A stretch of 64,000 bases of DNA from Agromyces luteolus (GTDB lineage Bacteria; Actinomycetota; Actinomycetes; Actinomycetales; Microbacteriaceae), in NCBI RefSeq assembly GCF_009729855.1, contig NZ_WODA01000025.1:682001-746000 (forward strand), read 5' to 3'. Every line of letters starts with the position of its first letter. The first letter of the stretch is position 1. The translations under genes were made by a program, and so were the position numbers. The notes below the pieces were generated by a model that saw nothing but the letters and a program-made list of their open reading frames with translations, was not told where the DNA came from and did no database searches. This document shows, piece after piece, positions 16,405 to 25,137 of this stretch.

Positions 16405-17037
16405 GTGTCCGAACACGACCTCAACTGGAAGTACGTCGACGAATCCGTCGTCGAGTCCGAGTCGATCGCGAAGGCACGCCTGCAGTCCCTCGAGCTCGGT
16501 GTCGATCCCGTCTCGCCGGCCGTCGGCGCGCAGCTCGCGGTGATCGCCGCGGCGAGCGACGCGCGGGCGATCATCGAGGTGGGCACCGGCGTGGGCGTCT
16601 CGGGGCTCTGCATGCTGCAGGCCGCACGGTCGGCGCACCTGACGTCGATCGACTCGGAGACCGAGTACCAGCAGCACGCGCGCGAGCACTTCGCCGACGC
16701 CGGCATCGCCCCCGCACGGGTCCGCCTCATCGCGGGTCGTGCGGGCGAGGTCCTGCCTCGGATGAACGAGGGATCCTACGACCTCGTGGTCGTCGATGCG
16801 GACGCCGCCTCGGTCATCGAGTACGTCGAGCACGGGCTTCGCCTGGCCAAGCCGGGCGGAAGCGTGCTCGTGGCCCGCGCCCTGTGGAAGGGGAGGGTGG
16901 CCGACCCGGCGCGACGGGACGACGTGGCGACGGCGTTCCGCGGGCTCGTCTCGGAGCTCGCGGCCTCCACCGCCGTGGTCACCGCCATCTCGCCGGCCGG
17001 GGACGGCCTGCTGCAGATCGTGAAGCTGGGCGCCTGA
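16405..17037 (+). CDS. O-methyltransferase (YrrM/CCoAOMT type)
   Basis: A 210-residue SAM-dependent O-methyltransferase of the YrrM/catechol-OMT family. The SAM site IIEVGTGVGVSGL lies at about 55-67, the acidic ribose-binding strand is LTSIDSE, and the metal-site region is YDLVVVDADAAS. GTG start with a good ribosome site GGGAG 7 nt upstream. In Mycobacterium tuberculosis the counterpart Rv1220c is separated from tatB by sigE-rseA-htrA; here it is adjacent. The natural substrate is unknown. Its stop codon abuts the stop of the convergent DUF3117 gene with no spacer. Confidence 0.88.
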   Translation: MSEHDLNWKYVDESVVESESIAKARLQSLELGVDPVSPAVGAQLAVIAAASDARAIIEVGTGVGVSGLCMLQAARSAHLTSIDSETEYQQHAREHFADAGIAPARVRLIAGRAGEVLPRMNEGSYDLVVVDADAASVIEYVEHGLRLAKPGGSVLVARALWKGRVADPARRDDVATAFRGLVSELAASTAVVTAISPAGDGLLQIVKLGA

Positions 17038-17211
17038 CTAGGCCGCGTTGACGACGCCGCCCAGGACGTCGTAGAGCTCCTTGGCCTCAGCGTCGTTCAC
17101 CGAGACGACGAGGCGACCGCCACCCTCGAGGGGCACGCGCACGATGATGAGCCGCCCCTCCTTCACAGCCTCCATCGGTCCGTCTCCAGTGCGTGGCTTC
17201 ATGGCCGCCAT
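17038..17211 (-). CDS. DUF3117 small protein
   Basis: A 57-residue protein beginning MAAMKPRTGDGPMEAVKEGR, the highly conserved actinobacterial DUF3117 family. The remainder (RLIIVRVPLEGGGRLVVSVNDAEAKEL in two conserved strands, then a short helix) agrees in length and pattern. A strong AAAGGGG ribosome site lies 7 nt upstream. No function is known, although near-invariance across actinobacteria suggests an essential or core role. Convergent with the O-methyltransferase, sharing no spacer. Confidence 0.93.
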   Translation of the reverse strand: MAAMKPRTGDGPMEAVKEGRLIIVRVPLEGGGRLVVSVNDAEAKELYDVLGGVVNAA

Positions 17212-17240
17212 TGAGCTACCCCTTTCGTGGCTGAATCTCC

Positions 17241-17246
17241 ATTATC
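17241..17246 (-). promoter_or_regulatory. Possible -10 of DUF3117 gene
   Basis: GATAAT on the minus strand, 30 nt before the start codon. The rest of the 166-nt gap up to 17377 holds no gene that I can support. Confidence 0.35.
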
Positions 17247-17377
17247 TCGTATCGAGACCGTGCACCGGGACACCGGGCTCCGGTTTGTGGACGACACGGG
17301 CGGCCGTTCACGCGTCCGACGTCGTCCGTGCACCGGCCGATCACCGACGGCGGCGCGGCCGGACGGCCGGCCGGCGA

Positions 17378-18622
17378 TCACGGCGGGGTCCAGTCGTAGC
17401 CGTCGATGAACCACCCGATGCGCAGCCACGCGACCTGCAGCGCGATCGAGACCGCGACGAGCGAGGCCCGCCACCACGGCGAGCGCGGCACGGCGAACGC
17501 GCCGACCACGGGGAAGAGGGGCGCGAGGAGCCGGAACGTGCTCGACTGCGGGAAGAACACGGCGAGCAGGTACAGCGCGTAGCTCGCGAGCCAGAGCCTG
17601 ATGTCGACGCCCAGACGCCGGACCCAGGGCGTGAAGAGCAGCGCGCCGAAGGCCACCACCAGCGCGATGGGCAGGATCGTCCCCATCGGTTGCCCGAGCC
17701 ACCAGTCCCCGGACTGGAACCAGGGCGTGAGCGGTACGAGCTCCACGTATCCGATGTAGGGCGCGCGCCACGCGAGCTCGGTGTCGGTGTAGGCGGCCGG
17801 CTCCCCGGTGAACGCCCACGCGATCGCCGGCCAGGCGAGTCCGACCACGGCCGCGAACAGGGTGACGGATGCCGCGACCACGCGCTCGCGCACGGGGAAC
17901 GGGTCGCGCGACCGCGTGAACCAGCGCACGATCCAGTGCAGGCCGAGCGCCAGCGCGAACGCGAGCGCGCCCGGCCGCGTGAAGGCCCAGATGCCGATCA
18001 CTGGCACGAGCCATCCGTACCGTCGGTCGACGAGGAGCAGGAGCGCGAGGGCCAGCCAGAGGAAGCCGAGCGCCTCGGCGTAGCCGAACCCCATGATCGG
18101 CGACACGGGCGCGACGCAGAAGAGCACGACCGCGAACAGGGCCTGGTCGGGCTCGAGGAACCGCGACATGAGCCGGTGGAACACGAGCGCCGCGGCGAGG
18201 CCGGCGACGAGCGAGACGACGACGGAGGCCAGGTCCCACGGGACGCCGACGACGGTGAGGATCCGCACGATGCCGGGGAAGACGGGGAGGAACGCCCACG
18301 CGTTCTCGGCGACGTGGCCGTCGTCCGTGAGCGGCAGCTCGGTCGGATACCCGGCGGCGGCGATGAACGCGTACCAGCGGCCGTCCCAGATGTTGGCGTA
18401 CTCGAAGTACCCGGGCCGGGCCTCGGTCCACGCGCTCGCGGCCTGCGCGTGCGCGAACTGCAGCACGATGACGATCGAGACGACGCGCGCGGCGACGTAC
18501 ACGACGACGACCCGCCCCCACCACGGCAGGAGGCGCCACCGCACGCGCGGGGACCAGCGTCCGACGCGGTGCGCGTCCGCGTCCCGCGGCTCCGGCGCAC
18601 CCGCCGCGGTCTCCACGCCCAC
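17378..18622 (-). CDS. PIG-V-like membrane glycosyltransferase
   Basis: A membrane protein of about 414 residues and about ten helices resembling the bacterial relatives of mannosyltransferase PIG-V (GT-C fold). The signature YANIWDGRWYAFIAAAGYP, with its Trp-Asp on the first extracellular loop, is the expected catalytic Asp region. The other loops are short. It would transfer a sugar from a polyprenyl-phosphate donor on the outer face. GTG at 18622 (alternative 18616) lies 8 nt past the dapE stop on the same strand, so it is probably cotranscribed with dapE. The acceptor is unknown. Confidence 0.72.
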   Translation of the reverse strand: MGVETAAGAPEPRDADAHRVGRWSPRVRWRLLPWWGRVVVVYVAARVVSIVIVLQFAHAQAASAWTEARPGYFEYANIWDGRWYAFIAAAGYPTELPLTDDGHVAENAWAFLPVFPGIVRILTVVGVPWDLASVVVSLVAGLAAALVFHRLMSRFLEPDQALFAVVLFCVAPVSPIMGFGYAEALGFLWLALALLLLVDRRYGWLVPVIGIWAFTRPGALAFALALGLHWIVRWFTRSRDPFPVRERVVAASVTLFAAVVGLAWPAIAWAFTGEPAAYTDTELAWRAPYIGYVELVPLTPWFQSGDWWLGQPMGTILPIALVVAFGALLFTPWVRRLGVDIRLWLASYALYLLAVFFPQSSTFRLLAPLFPVVGAFAVPRSPWWRASLVAVSIALQVAWLRIGWFIDGYDWTPP

Positions 18623-18630
18623 GGATCGGC

Positions 18631-19734
18631 TCAGCGCGCCGACCCCGTGAGCCAGCCGCGCAACGCGGCCTCGCAGGCGAGGATCTCGTCGCAGTCCACG
18701 CGCTCGTCGTCGGCGTGCGCGAGGAGCGGGTCGCCCGGACCGAAGTTCACGGCCGGGATGCCGAGCGCGCTGAAGCGCGCGACATCCGTCCACCCGTACT
18801 TCGGCTGCGCGTCGGCGCCCACGGCGTGGACGAACTCCTGCGCGAGCGGGTCGTCGAGGCCGGGCCGCGCACCCTCCGACGCGTCGGTGACCGTGAGCTC
18901 GTACTCGGGGAAGAGCGCCCGGACGTGCTCGGTCGCCTCCTCGACGGAGCGGCTCGGCGCGAAGCGGTAGTTCAGCGTGAGCACGGCGTCGTCGGGGATG
19001 ACGTTGCCCGCGATGCCGCCGTGCATGAAGACGGCGTTCAGCCCCTCGCGGTAGTCGAGGCCGTCGACGCGCACGGTCTCCGCCTCGTACGTCGCGAGCC
19101 GCTCGAGCGCTGGCGCGAGCTTGTGGATCGCGTTCTCGCCGACCCAGCCGCGCGCGGAGTGCGCCCGGCGCCCGGTCGCGCGCAGCTCGACGCGCAGGGT
19201 GCCGTTGCAGCCGCCCTCGACCTCGCCGCGGGTCGGCTCGCCGAGGATCGCGAAGTCGGCCGCGAAGAGGTCGGGTCGCGATCGCAGGACGCGGCCGAGC
19301 CCGTTCAGGTCGGCGGCGACCTCCTCGTGGTCGTACCACATCCACGTCACGTCGACGATCGGGGCGACGAGCTCGCGCGCGAGCTTCAGCTGCACCGCGA
19401 CGCCCGCCTTCATGTCGACCGTCCCCCGCCCCCACAGCACCTGCCGGTCGCCGTCGACCTCGAACCGGGTCGGCACGTTGCCGTTGATCGGCACCGTGTC
19501 GAGGTGCCCGGCGATGACGACGCGCCGGTCGCGCCCGAGGTCCGTCCGCGCCACGATCGTGTCGCCGTCGCGGAACACGTCGAGGTGCGCGGCATCCGCG
19601 AGGGCGTCCTGCACGAGGTCGGCGAGCAGGCCCTCCTCCCCCGAGACGCTCGGGACGTCGCAGATCGCCTGCGTGATGGAGACGACGTCGGCGGACAGGT
19701 CGAGCGCGGCCGTGGGCCTGGCGGGTGCAGCCAT
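18631..19734 (-). CDS. dapE: Succinyl-diaminopimelate desuccinylase
   Basis: A 367-residue M20-family zinc hydrolase that removes succinate from N-succinyl-LL-diaminopimelate, a late step of lysine and peptidoglycan precursor synthesis. Motifs: [12 protein letters not shown] (first metal His), [14 protein letters not shown] (bridging Asp), [14 protein letters not shown] (catalytic and metal Glu) and [14 protein letters not shown] near the C-terminus. It is divergent from dapD, and both start codons are preceded by leaderless promoters, so the pathway pair shares one 86-nt intergenic region. Confidence 0.95.
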   Translation of the reverse strand: MAAPARPTAALDLSADVVSITQAICDVPSVSGEEGLLADLVQDALADAAHLDVFRDGDTIVARTDLGRDRRVVIAGHLDTVPINGNVPTRFEVDGDRQVLWGRGTVDMKAGVAVQLKLARELVAPIVDVTWMWYDHEEVAADLNGLGRVLRSRPDLFAADFAILGEPTRGEVEGGCNGTLRVELRATGRRAHSARGWVGENAIHKLAPALERLATYEAETVRVDGLDYREGLNAVFMHGGIAGNVIPDDAVLTLNYRFAPSRSVEEATEHVRALFPEYELTVTDASEGARPGLDDPLAQEFVHAVGADAQPKYGWTDVARFSALGIPAVNFGPGDPLLAHADDERVDCDEILACEAALRGWLTGSAR

Positions 19735-19741
19735 GTCCCCG

Positions 19742-19747
19742 AGTCTA
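19742..19747 (-). promoter_or_regulatory. -10 element, leaderless dapE
   Basis: TAGACT on the minus strand, 7 nt before the dapE ATG. Confidence 0.55.
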
Positions 19748-19808
19748 CGAGGGCGGATGCCGCGCTCCCGCGCCGCGTCATCCGCCGTCGCCGCCCCGTC
19801 GTGCTCGG

Positions 19809-19814
19809 TACCCT
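19809..19814 (+). promoter_or_regulatory. -10 element, leaderless dapD
   Basis: TACCCT ends 6 nt before the dapD ATG at 19821. The GGAG in between is only 1 nt from the ATG. Confidence 0.55.
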
Positions 19815-19820
19815 TGGAGC

Positions 19821-20777
19821 ATGCCCGCAGACTCGTCGAACCCGACCGCGCCCGCCACCGCCTGGGGCGACGGCCTCGCCACGATCGCCGGCGACGGCAC
19901 GGTGCTCGACACGTGGTTCCCGGCCCCGCAGCTCGGCGAGCCCGCCGACGCGCCGGCGTGGGAGCCGCCGCCCGGGTCGGTCGGTCCGGACGAGCGGCGC
20001 GGGGTCCGCGTGGAGGCGGTGCGTGTCGCCATCCGCCTCGCCGACGCCCCGGCGAGCACGTCCGACGCCTACCTGCGGCTCCACCTGCTCTCGCACCTGC
20101 TCGTCCGTCCCAACGGGCTCGACCTCGACGGCGTCTTCGGACACCTCCCGAACGTCGCCTGGACCAACGCCGGCCCGGTGCACCCCGACGACCTCGACCG
20201 GCTCCGCTCGGCGCTCCAGCGCGCCGGCATCCACGTCACCGGGCTCGACAAGTTCCCCCGCCTCCTCGACTACGTGGTCCCCGAGCGCGTGCGCATCGCC
20301 GACGCGTCGCGCGTGCGCCTCGGCGCGCACCTCGCGCCCGGCACGACGGTGATGCACGAGGGCTTCGTGAACTTCAACGCCGGCACCCTCGGCTCCTCGA
20401 TGGTGGAGGGCCGCGTCTCGCAGGGCGTCGTCGTCGGCGACGGCAGCGACATCGGCGGCGGCGCCTCGATCATGGGCACGCTGTCGGGCGGCGGCACCCA
20501 GCGCGTGTCGATCGGCGAGCGCGCGCTGCTCGGCGCGAACTCGGGCATCGGCATCTCGATCGGCGACGACTCCGTGGTCGAGGCCGGCCTCTACGTGACG
20601 GCGGGCACGAAGGTGGTGCTCCGGGGCGGCCCGGGGGAGCGCGACCGGATCGCCAAGGCCGTCGAGCTCTCCGGCCTGCCGAACCTGCTGTTCCGCCGGA
20701 ACTCGCTCGACGGGCGCGTCGAGGTGCTCTCGCGCTCGGGCGGCGGCATCGCGCTGAACGCCGCGCTGCACGCCTGA
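19821..20777 (+). CDS. dapD: Tetrahydrodipicolinate N-succinyltransferase
   Basis: A 318-residue succinyl-CoA-dependent acyltransferase of the succinylase branch of diaminopimelate synthesis. The actinobacterial type has an N-terminal alpha/beta domain ([18 protein letters not shown]) and a left-handed beta-helix with hexapeptide repeats ([28 protein letters not shown] in two parts, then [20 protein letters not shown]). The catalytic Glu lies in the [13 protein letters not shown] segment. Length matches M. tuberculosis DapD (about 317). Divergent from dapE. Confidence 0.95.
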   Translation: MPADSSNPTAPATAWGDGLATIAGDGTVLDTWFPAPQLGEPADAPAWEPPPGSVGPDERRGVRVEAVRVAIRLADAPASTSDAYLRLHLLSHLLVRPNGLDLDGVFGHLPNVAWTNAGPVHPDDLDRLRSALQRAGIHVTGLDKFPRLLDYVVPERVRIADASRVRLGAHLAPGTTVMHEGFVNFNAGTLGSSMVEGRVSQGVVVGDGSDIGGGASIMGTLSGGGTQRVSIGERALLGANSGIGISIGDDSVVEAGLYVTAGTKVVLRGGPGERDRIAKAVELSGLPNLLFRRNSLDGRVEVLSRSGGGIALNAALHA

Positions 20778-20822
20778 TCCCGGAGCTCGGCGGCGCGACC
20801 CTCGTCGCCGCGGTCGCCGGGG

Positions 20823-20828
20823 TACAGT
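20823..20828 (+). promoter_or_regulatory. -10 element of the penicillin acylase gene
   Basis: TACAGT lies 59 nt before the GTG at 20888, giving a 5' UTR of about 53 nt that ends in the GAAGGAG ribosome site. Confidence 0.45.
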
Positions 20829-20887
20829 GATGACCCGGGGCCGCTCGGACGGGCGGCCCGAGCCATGCGCCGACACGAAGGAGTGAC

Positions 20888-23491
20888 GTGGGAACCGACG
20901 CGCCGAGGACCCGACGGACCGGATGGGCGAAGTTCCTCGTCGGGGCGCTCGTCACGGTGCTCGTGCTCGGCGTCGCGGCCGTCGGGTTCGGCTGGTGGAC
21001 GGTGCACCGCTCGTTCCCCGTCGAGTCGGGGCGGATCTCGGTCCCCGGCCTGAACGGCGCCGTGACGGTGTACCGCGACGACGCGGGCATCCCCCAGCTC
21101 GTCGCCGAGACCGACCACGACCTGCTCTTCGCGCAGGGCTACGTGCACGCGCAGGACCGCTTCTGGGAGATGGACTTCCGCCGGCACGTCACCGCGGGCC
21201 GCGTCGCGGAGCTCTTCGGCGAGTCGCAGGTCGCGACCGACGCGTTCATCCGCACGCTCGACTGGCGCGGCATCGCCGAGCAGGAGTTCGAGATGCTCGA
21301 CGACGGGACCCGGGCGCTGTACGAGGCGTACGCCGACGGCGTGAACGCCTACCTCGCCGAACGATCGGGAGTGGAGCTCTCGCTCGAGTACGGCGTGCTC
21401 GCCCTGCAGAACCCCGGCTACGCGCCCGAGCGGTGGACCCCGGTCGACTCGATCGCCTGGCTCAAGGCGATGGCCTGGGACCTCAGGTCGAACCTCGGCG
21501 ACGAGATCGACCGTGCGCTCCTCCTCGCCTCCGGGCTCTCCTCCGAGCAGGTCGCCGAGCTCCACCCCGCGTTCCCCTGGTCGGCCAAGCCGACCATCGT
21601 CGGCGGGCCTGCGCCGGCGGCGCCAGCCGCCCTCGACGTGCGGGCCGTCGACGCGTCGGCCGCCGGGATCGAGGCGTCCGCCGGCACGATGCCGGCCGAC
21701 GACGAGACCGCGAGCGTGCTCGGCGACCTCGCCGCACGGCTCGACGCCCTGCCGGAACTGCTCGGACCCGAGGGCGGCGACATCGGCTCGAACTCGTGGG
21801 TCGTCTCGGGCGCGCTCACCGACACGGGCATGCCGCTGCTCGCGAACGATCCCCACCTCGGGCCGGCCATGCCGTCGATCTGGGTCCAGATGGGCCTGCA
21901 CTGCGCCGAGCCCACCCCGAACTGCACGTTCGACGTCGCCGGCTTCGGGTTCTCGGGGCTCCCCGGGATCATCATCGGCCACAACGAGCGCATCGCCTGG
22001 GGGTTCACCAACCTCGGGCCAGACGTGGCCGACCTCTACCTCGAGCGCGTCGCCGACGACTCGTACGAGTTCGACGGCGCGCTCGAGCCGCTCACGACGC
22101 GCGAGGAGGTCATCGAGGTCGCCGGCGGCGAGCCCGTGACGATCACCGTGCGCTCGACCGCGCGCGGACCGATCGTGACCGACATCGGCTCGGACTTCGC
22201 CGCGGTCGCCGAGGGGTATGCGCCGACCGCCGACGGAGCGGAGGAGCCCGTCGAGGGCGCGGGCGAGCCCGAGCTCGAGGTCTCCCTGCAGTGGACGGCG
22301 CTGCAGCCGGGCCGCACGCCGCAGTCGATCTTCGCCATGAACCGGGCATCCACCTGGCAGGAGTTCCGGGACGCCGCCGAGCGCTTCGAGGTGCCCTCGC
22401 AGAACCTGGTGTACGCCGACGTCGAGGGCAACATCGGCTACCAGGCGCCGGGGCGCATCCCGGTGCGGGCCTCGGGCGACGGCACGGTGCCGCTGCCCGG
22501 CTGGACGAGCGAGAACGGCTGGACGGGGACGGTGCCCTACGAGGAACTCCCGTCGGTGCTGAACCCCGAGCGCGGGTACATCGTGACGGCGAACAACGCC
22601 GTCGAGCAGGACGGCCCGCTGCTCACGCGCGACTGGGACCTCGGGTACCGCGCCGAGGGCATCGAACGCCGCCTGGGCGAGCTCATCGCCGCGGGCGAGC
22701 CGATCACGGTCGAGGACATGGGCGCGATCCAGTTCGACACCCGCGACGCCAACGCCGAGGCGTTCCTGCCGGTGATCGCCGAGCTCGACCTCGACGGCGA
22801 CGCCGCGCGGGGTGCGCGCCTCCTCGCCGACTGGGACGCGTCGGCCGACGTCGACAGCGCCCAGGCGGCGTACTTCGCGGTGTTCTGGCGGAACCTCCTC
22901 GACGGCATGTTCGGCGGGCTCCCAGAGTCGACCCGACCGGTCGGCGGCGACCGGTGGTTCTCCGTGCTCGGGACCCTGCTCGGCCAGCCGGAGGACGAGT
23001 GGTGGACCGATCGCGCGACCGGGGCGACCGGACGCGATGCCGTGCTCGCCGCCGCCCTGGACGCCGCGTGGGCCGAGGCATCCGGGCTCATGGGCGACGA
23101 CCCCGCGTCATGGCGCTGGGGCGGCCTGCACACGCTGACCCTGACGAACCAGACGTTCGGCGAGTCGGGCATCGGCCCCATCGAATGGCTGTTCAACCGC
23201 GGTCCGTACGAGACGGGCGGCGGTTCGGCGATCGTGAACGCCAACGGCTGGGACGCCACGCTCGGCTACGAGGTGAACTGGGTGCCCTCGATGCGCATGG
23301 TCGTCGACCTCGAGAACTTCAACGACTCGACCTGGGTGAACCTGACCGGCGCCTCGGGCCACGCCTTCCATCCGCACTACGACGACCAGGCCGAGCTGTG
23401 GCAGCAGGGCGAGACGCGCGAGTGGCCGTTCTCGACCCGCGCGGTGCGGCGGGCGGCGACCGACGCGCTCGTCCTGCAGCCCGGACGCTGA
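20888..23491 (+). CDS. Penicillin acylase family N-terminal-nucleophile hydrolase
   Basis: An 867-residue self-processing amidase. A single N-terminal membrane anchor (about residues 13-38) replaces the cleavable signal. An alpha-chain region follows, then the autoproteolytic junction GSNSWVVSG with nucleophile Ser301, and a large beta chain containing NDPHLGPAMPSIWVQM. Members hydrolyse beta-lactam side chains, N-acyl-homoserine lactones or acylated amino acids; the substrate cannot be read from sequence. GTG start with a good ribosome site (GAAGGAG, 5 nt). It is a single gene, with a long palindrome after the stop. Confidence 0.92.
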   Translation: MGTDAPRTRRTGWAKFLVGALVTVLVLGVAAVGFGWWTVHRSFPVESGRISVPGLNGAVTVYRDDAGIPQLVAETDHDLLFAQGYVHAQDRFWEMDFRRHVTAGRVAELFGESQVATDAFIRTLDWRGIAEQEFEMLDDGTRALYEAYADGVNAYLAERSGVELSLEYGVLALQNPGYAPERWTPVDSIAWLKAMAWDLRSNLGDEIDRALLLASGLSSEQVAELHPAFPWSAKPTIVGGPAPAAPAALDVRAVDASAAGIEASAGTMPADDETASVLGDLAARLDALPELLGPEGGDIGSNSWVVSGALTDTGMPLLANDPHLGPAMPSIWVQMGLHCAEPTPNCTFDVAGFGFSGLPGIIIGHNERIAWGFTNLGPDVADLYLERVADDSYEFDGALEPLTTREEVIEVAGGEPVTITVRSTARGPIVTDIGSDFAAVAEGYAPTADGAEEPVEGAGEPELEVSLQWTALQPGRTPQSIFAMNRASTWQEFRDAAERFEVPSQNLVYADVEGNIGYQAPGRIPVRASGDGTVPLPGWTSENGWTGTVPYEELPSVLNPERGYIVTANNAVEQDGPLLTRDWDLGYRAEGIERRLGELIAAGEPITVEDMGAIQFDTRDANAEAFLPVIAELDLDGDAARGARLLADWDASADVDSAQAAYFAVFWRNLLDGMFGGLPESTRPVGGDRWFSVLGTLLGQPEDEWWTDRATGATGRDAVLAAALDAAWAEASGLMGDDPASWRWGGLHTLTLTNQTFGESGIGPIEWLFNRGPYETGGGSAIVNANGWDATLGYEVNWVPSMRMVVDLENFNDSTWVNLTGASGHAFHPHYDDQAELWQQGETREWPFSTRAVRRAATDALVLQPGR

Positions 23492-23500
23492 CGCGACGCC

Positions 23501-23524
23501 CGGCCGCGCCGCGCGGCGCGGCCG
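23501..23524. terminator. 24-bp perfect palindrome, likely terminator
   Basis: CGGCCGCGCCGC (23501-23512) is followed directly by its reverse complement (23513-23524), between the convergent penicillin acylase and Lrp genes. Confidence 0.5.
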
Positions 23525-23549
23525 CTCGGCGCCCGGCGCGTCGCGCGGC

Positions 23550-23981
23550 TCAGCGGAGCACCGAGCTCAGCAGCAGGCTCGTCTCGCTGTTGACCACGCC
23601 GTCGATCGAACGGATGCGCCCAAGCACGCGGTCGAACTCGCCGAGGGTCTCCGTGCGGAGCTCGGCGACGAGGTCCCATCCCCCGTTCGTCGTGTGCAGC
23701 GCGATGATCTCGGGGAACCCTCGCAGGCGCCTGATCACGTCGTCGGTCGTGCGCCCCTCGACCTCGATGAACGAGATCGCGTGGATCGAGAGCGGGTCCG
23801 TCTCGTCGCGCACGCGCACCGAGAAGCCGACGATGATGCCGGATGCCACGAGCCGGTCGATCCGGCCCGTGACGGTCGCCCGGGCGACGCCGAGCCGGCG
23901 CGACAGCTCGGCCACGGGCGTCCGCCCGTCCTCCCGGAGGAGGGCCAGTAGCCGGCGGTCGAGGTCGTCGAGCGGTTCCAT
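23550..23981 (-). CDS. Lrp/AsnC family regulator
   Basis: A 143-residue transcriptional regulator. It has an N-terminal helix-turn-helix (LDDLDRRLLALLREDGRTPVAELSRRLGVARATV in sequence order) and a C-terminal RAM ligand-binding domain (GFPEIIALHTTNGGWDLVAELRTE). ATG 23981 is preferred over 23987 because TACGAT lies exactly 6 nt upstream of it. It is divergent from ornithine cyclodeaminase and ctlX. Lrp-type regulators next to amino-acid catabolic genes normally control them in response to the substrate, so it probably senses ornithine, citrulline, arginine or proline. Confidence 0.9.
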   Translation of the reverse strand: MEPLDDLDRRLLALLREDGRTPVAELSRRLGVARATVTGRIDRLVASGIIVGFSVRVRDETDPLSIHAISFIEVEGRTTDDVIRRLRGFPEIIALHTTNGGWDLVAELRTETLGEFDRVLGRIRSIDGVVNSETSLLLSSVLR

Positions 23982-23987
23982 GTGCAT

Positions 23988-23993
23988 ATCGTA
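23988..23993 (-). promoter_or_regulatory. -10 element, leaderless lrp
   Basis: TACGAT on the minus strand, 6 nt before the ATG at 23981. It overlaps a GCATATCG motif that recurs at 24057. Confidence 0.5.
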
Positions 23994-24048
23994 CAGCGAC
24001 GTCTTGCACTGTGCGCATCTGGCTGACGATCCGTGAGCAAGGAGGTCG

Positions 24049-24078
24049 TTGCTGTTGCATATCGACGGATCGTACCCT
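24049..24078 (+). promoter_or_regulatory. Promoter of the ocd-ctlX operon
   Basis: TTGCTG (24049-24054) and TACCCT (24073-24078) are spaced by 18 nt. A GCATATCG motif (24057-24064) sits in the spacer, a possible Lrp half-site. The ocd gene has its own ribosome site, GAAGGGA. Confidence 0.5.
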
Positions 24079-24104
24079 CGAATCAACGAACTGAAGGGAA
24101 CGAG

Positions 24105-25133
24105 ATGACGAGCTTCGTCGACGTACGCAACATGGTCGGATGGGTCGCCGCAAACGGCCCCGAGCGCATCATCGCCGGGATCATGGAGTACCTCGAGCAG
24201 GACTTCGCGCGCTGGGAGAGCTTCGACAAGACGCCCCGGGTCGCGAGCCACACGCCGTTCGGCGTCATCGAGCTCATGCCGACGAGCGATCACGAGTCCT
24301 ACGCCTTCAAGTACGTCAACGGGCACCCGTCGAACCCCGCCCGCGGCTACCAGACCGTCACCGCCTTCGGCGTGCTCGCCGACGTGCACAACGGCTACCC
24401 GACCTTCCTCGCCGAGATGACCGTGCTCACCGCGCTCCGCACGGCGGCGACCTCCGCCTTCGCGGCGAAGCTGCTGGCACGCCCCGACTCCCGGGTCATG
24501 GCGATGATCGGCACCGGCAGCCAGGCGGAGTTCCAGGCCCTCGCGTTCCGTCACGCCTTCGGCATCACGACCCTCCGCGTGTTCGACGTCGACCCCGACG
24601 CGATCGCCAAGTTCGTCCGCAACATGCTCCCCCTCGGCTTCGAGATCGAGGTCGCCGGCAGCGCCGCGGAGGCGCTCGAGGGCGCCGACATCGTCACGAC
24701 GTGCACGGCCGACAAGGCCCGCGCGACGGTCGTCGCGGACGAATGGGTCCGCCCGGGCATGCACCTCAACGCGATCGGCGGCGACTGCCCCGGCAAGACC
24801 GAGCTCGACCCCGCGATCCTCGATCGCGCCGACGTGTTCGTCGAATACACGCCCCAGACGCGCATCGAGGGCGAGATCCAGGCGAAGGCCGCCGACTTCC
24901 CCGTCACCGAGCTGTGGGAGGTCCTCGCCGGCCGCGAGCCCGGTCGCGCCTCCGCCGAGGCGATCACGGTGTTCGACTCGGTCGGCTTCGCGATCGAGGA
25001 CTTCTCGGCCCTGCGCTACGCCCGCGACCAGGTGGCCGGAACCCGGTACGAGCAGCGGATCGACCTGGTCGCCGACCCCGACGACCCGAAGGACCTCTTC
25101 GGCCTCGTCGGCGCCTACTCCCCGGTGGGCTGA
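24105..25133 (+). CDS. ocd: Ornithine cyclodeaminase
   Basis: A 342-residue NAD-dependent lyase of the OCD/mu-crystallin family that converts L-ornithine to L-proline and ammonia. The Rossmann nucleotide site is MIGTGSQAEFQALAF. The catalytic-region motif GMHLNAIGGDCPGKTELDP carries the conserved Asp. The N-terminal part (TPFGVIELMPTSD, FKYVNGHPSNP) fits the long bacterial OCD group. It precedes ctlX by 4 nt and is divergent from an Lrp regulator, so the operon probably degrades citrulline or ornithine. Confidence 0.92.
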   Translation: MTSFVDVRNMVGWVAANGPERIIAGIMEYLEQDFARWESFDKTPRVASHTPFGVIELMPTSDHESYAFKYVNGHPSNPARGYQTVTAFGVLADVHNGYPTFLAEMTVLTALRTAATSAFAAKLLARPDSRVMAMIGTGSQAEFQALAFRHAFGITTLRVFDVDPDAIAKFVRNMLPLGFEIEVAGSAAEALEGADIVTTCTADKARATVVADEWVRPGMHLNAIGGDCPGKTELDPAILDRADVFVEYTPQTRIEGEIQAKAADFPVTELWEVLAGREPGRASAEAITVFDSVGFAIEDFSALRYARDQVAGTRYEQRIDLVADPDDPKDLFGLVGAYSPVG

Positions 25134-25137
25134 GCGG

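Noticed and set aside
17227-17409. 60-codon plus-strand frame upstream of DUF3117
   Set aside because: No ribosome site, runs into the 3' end of the glycosyltransferase gene, and no recognisable pattern.
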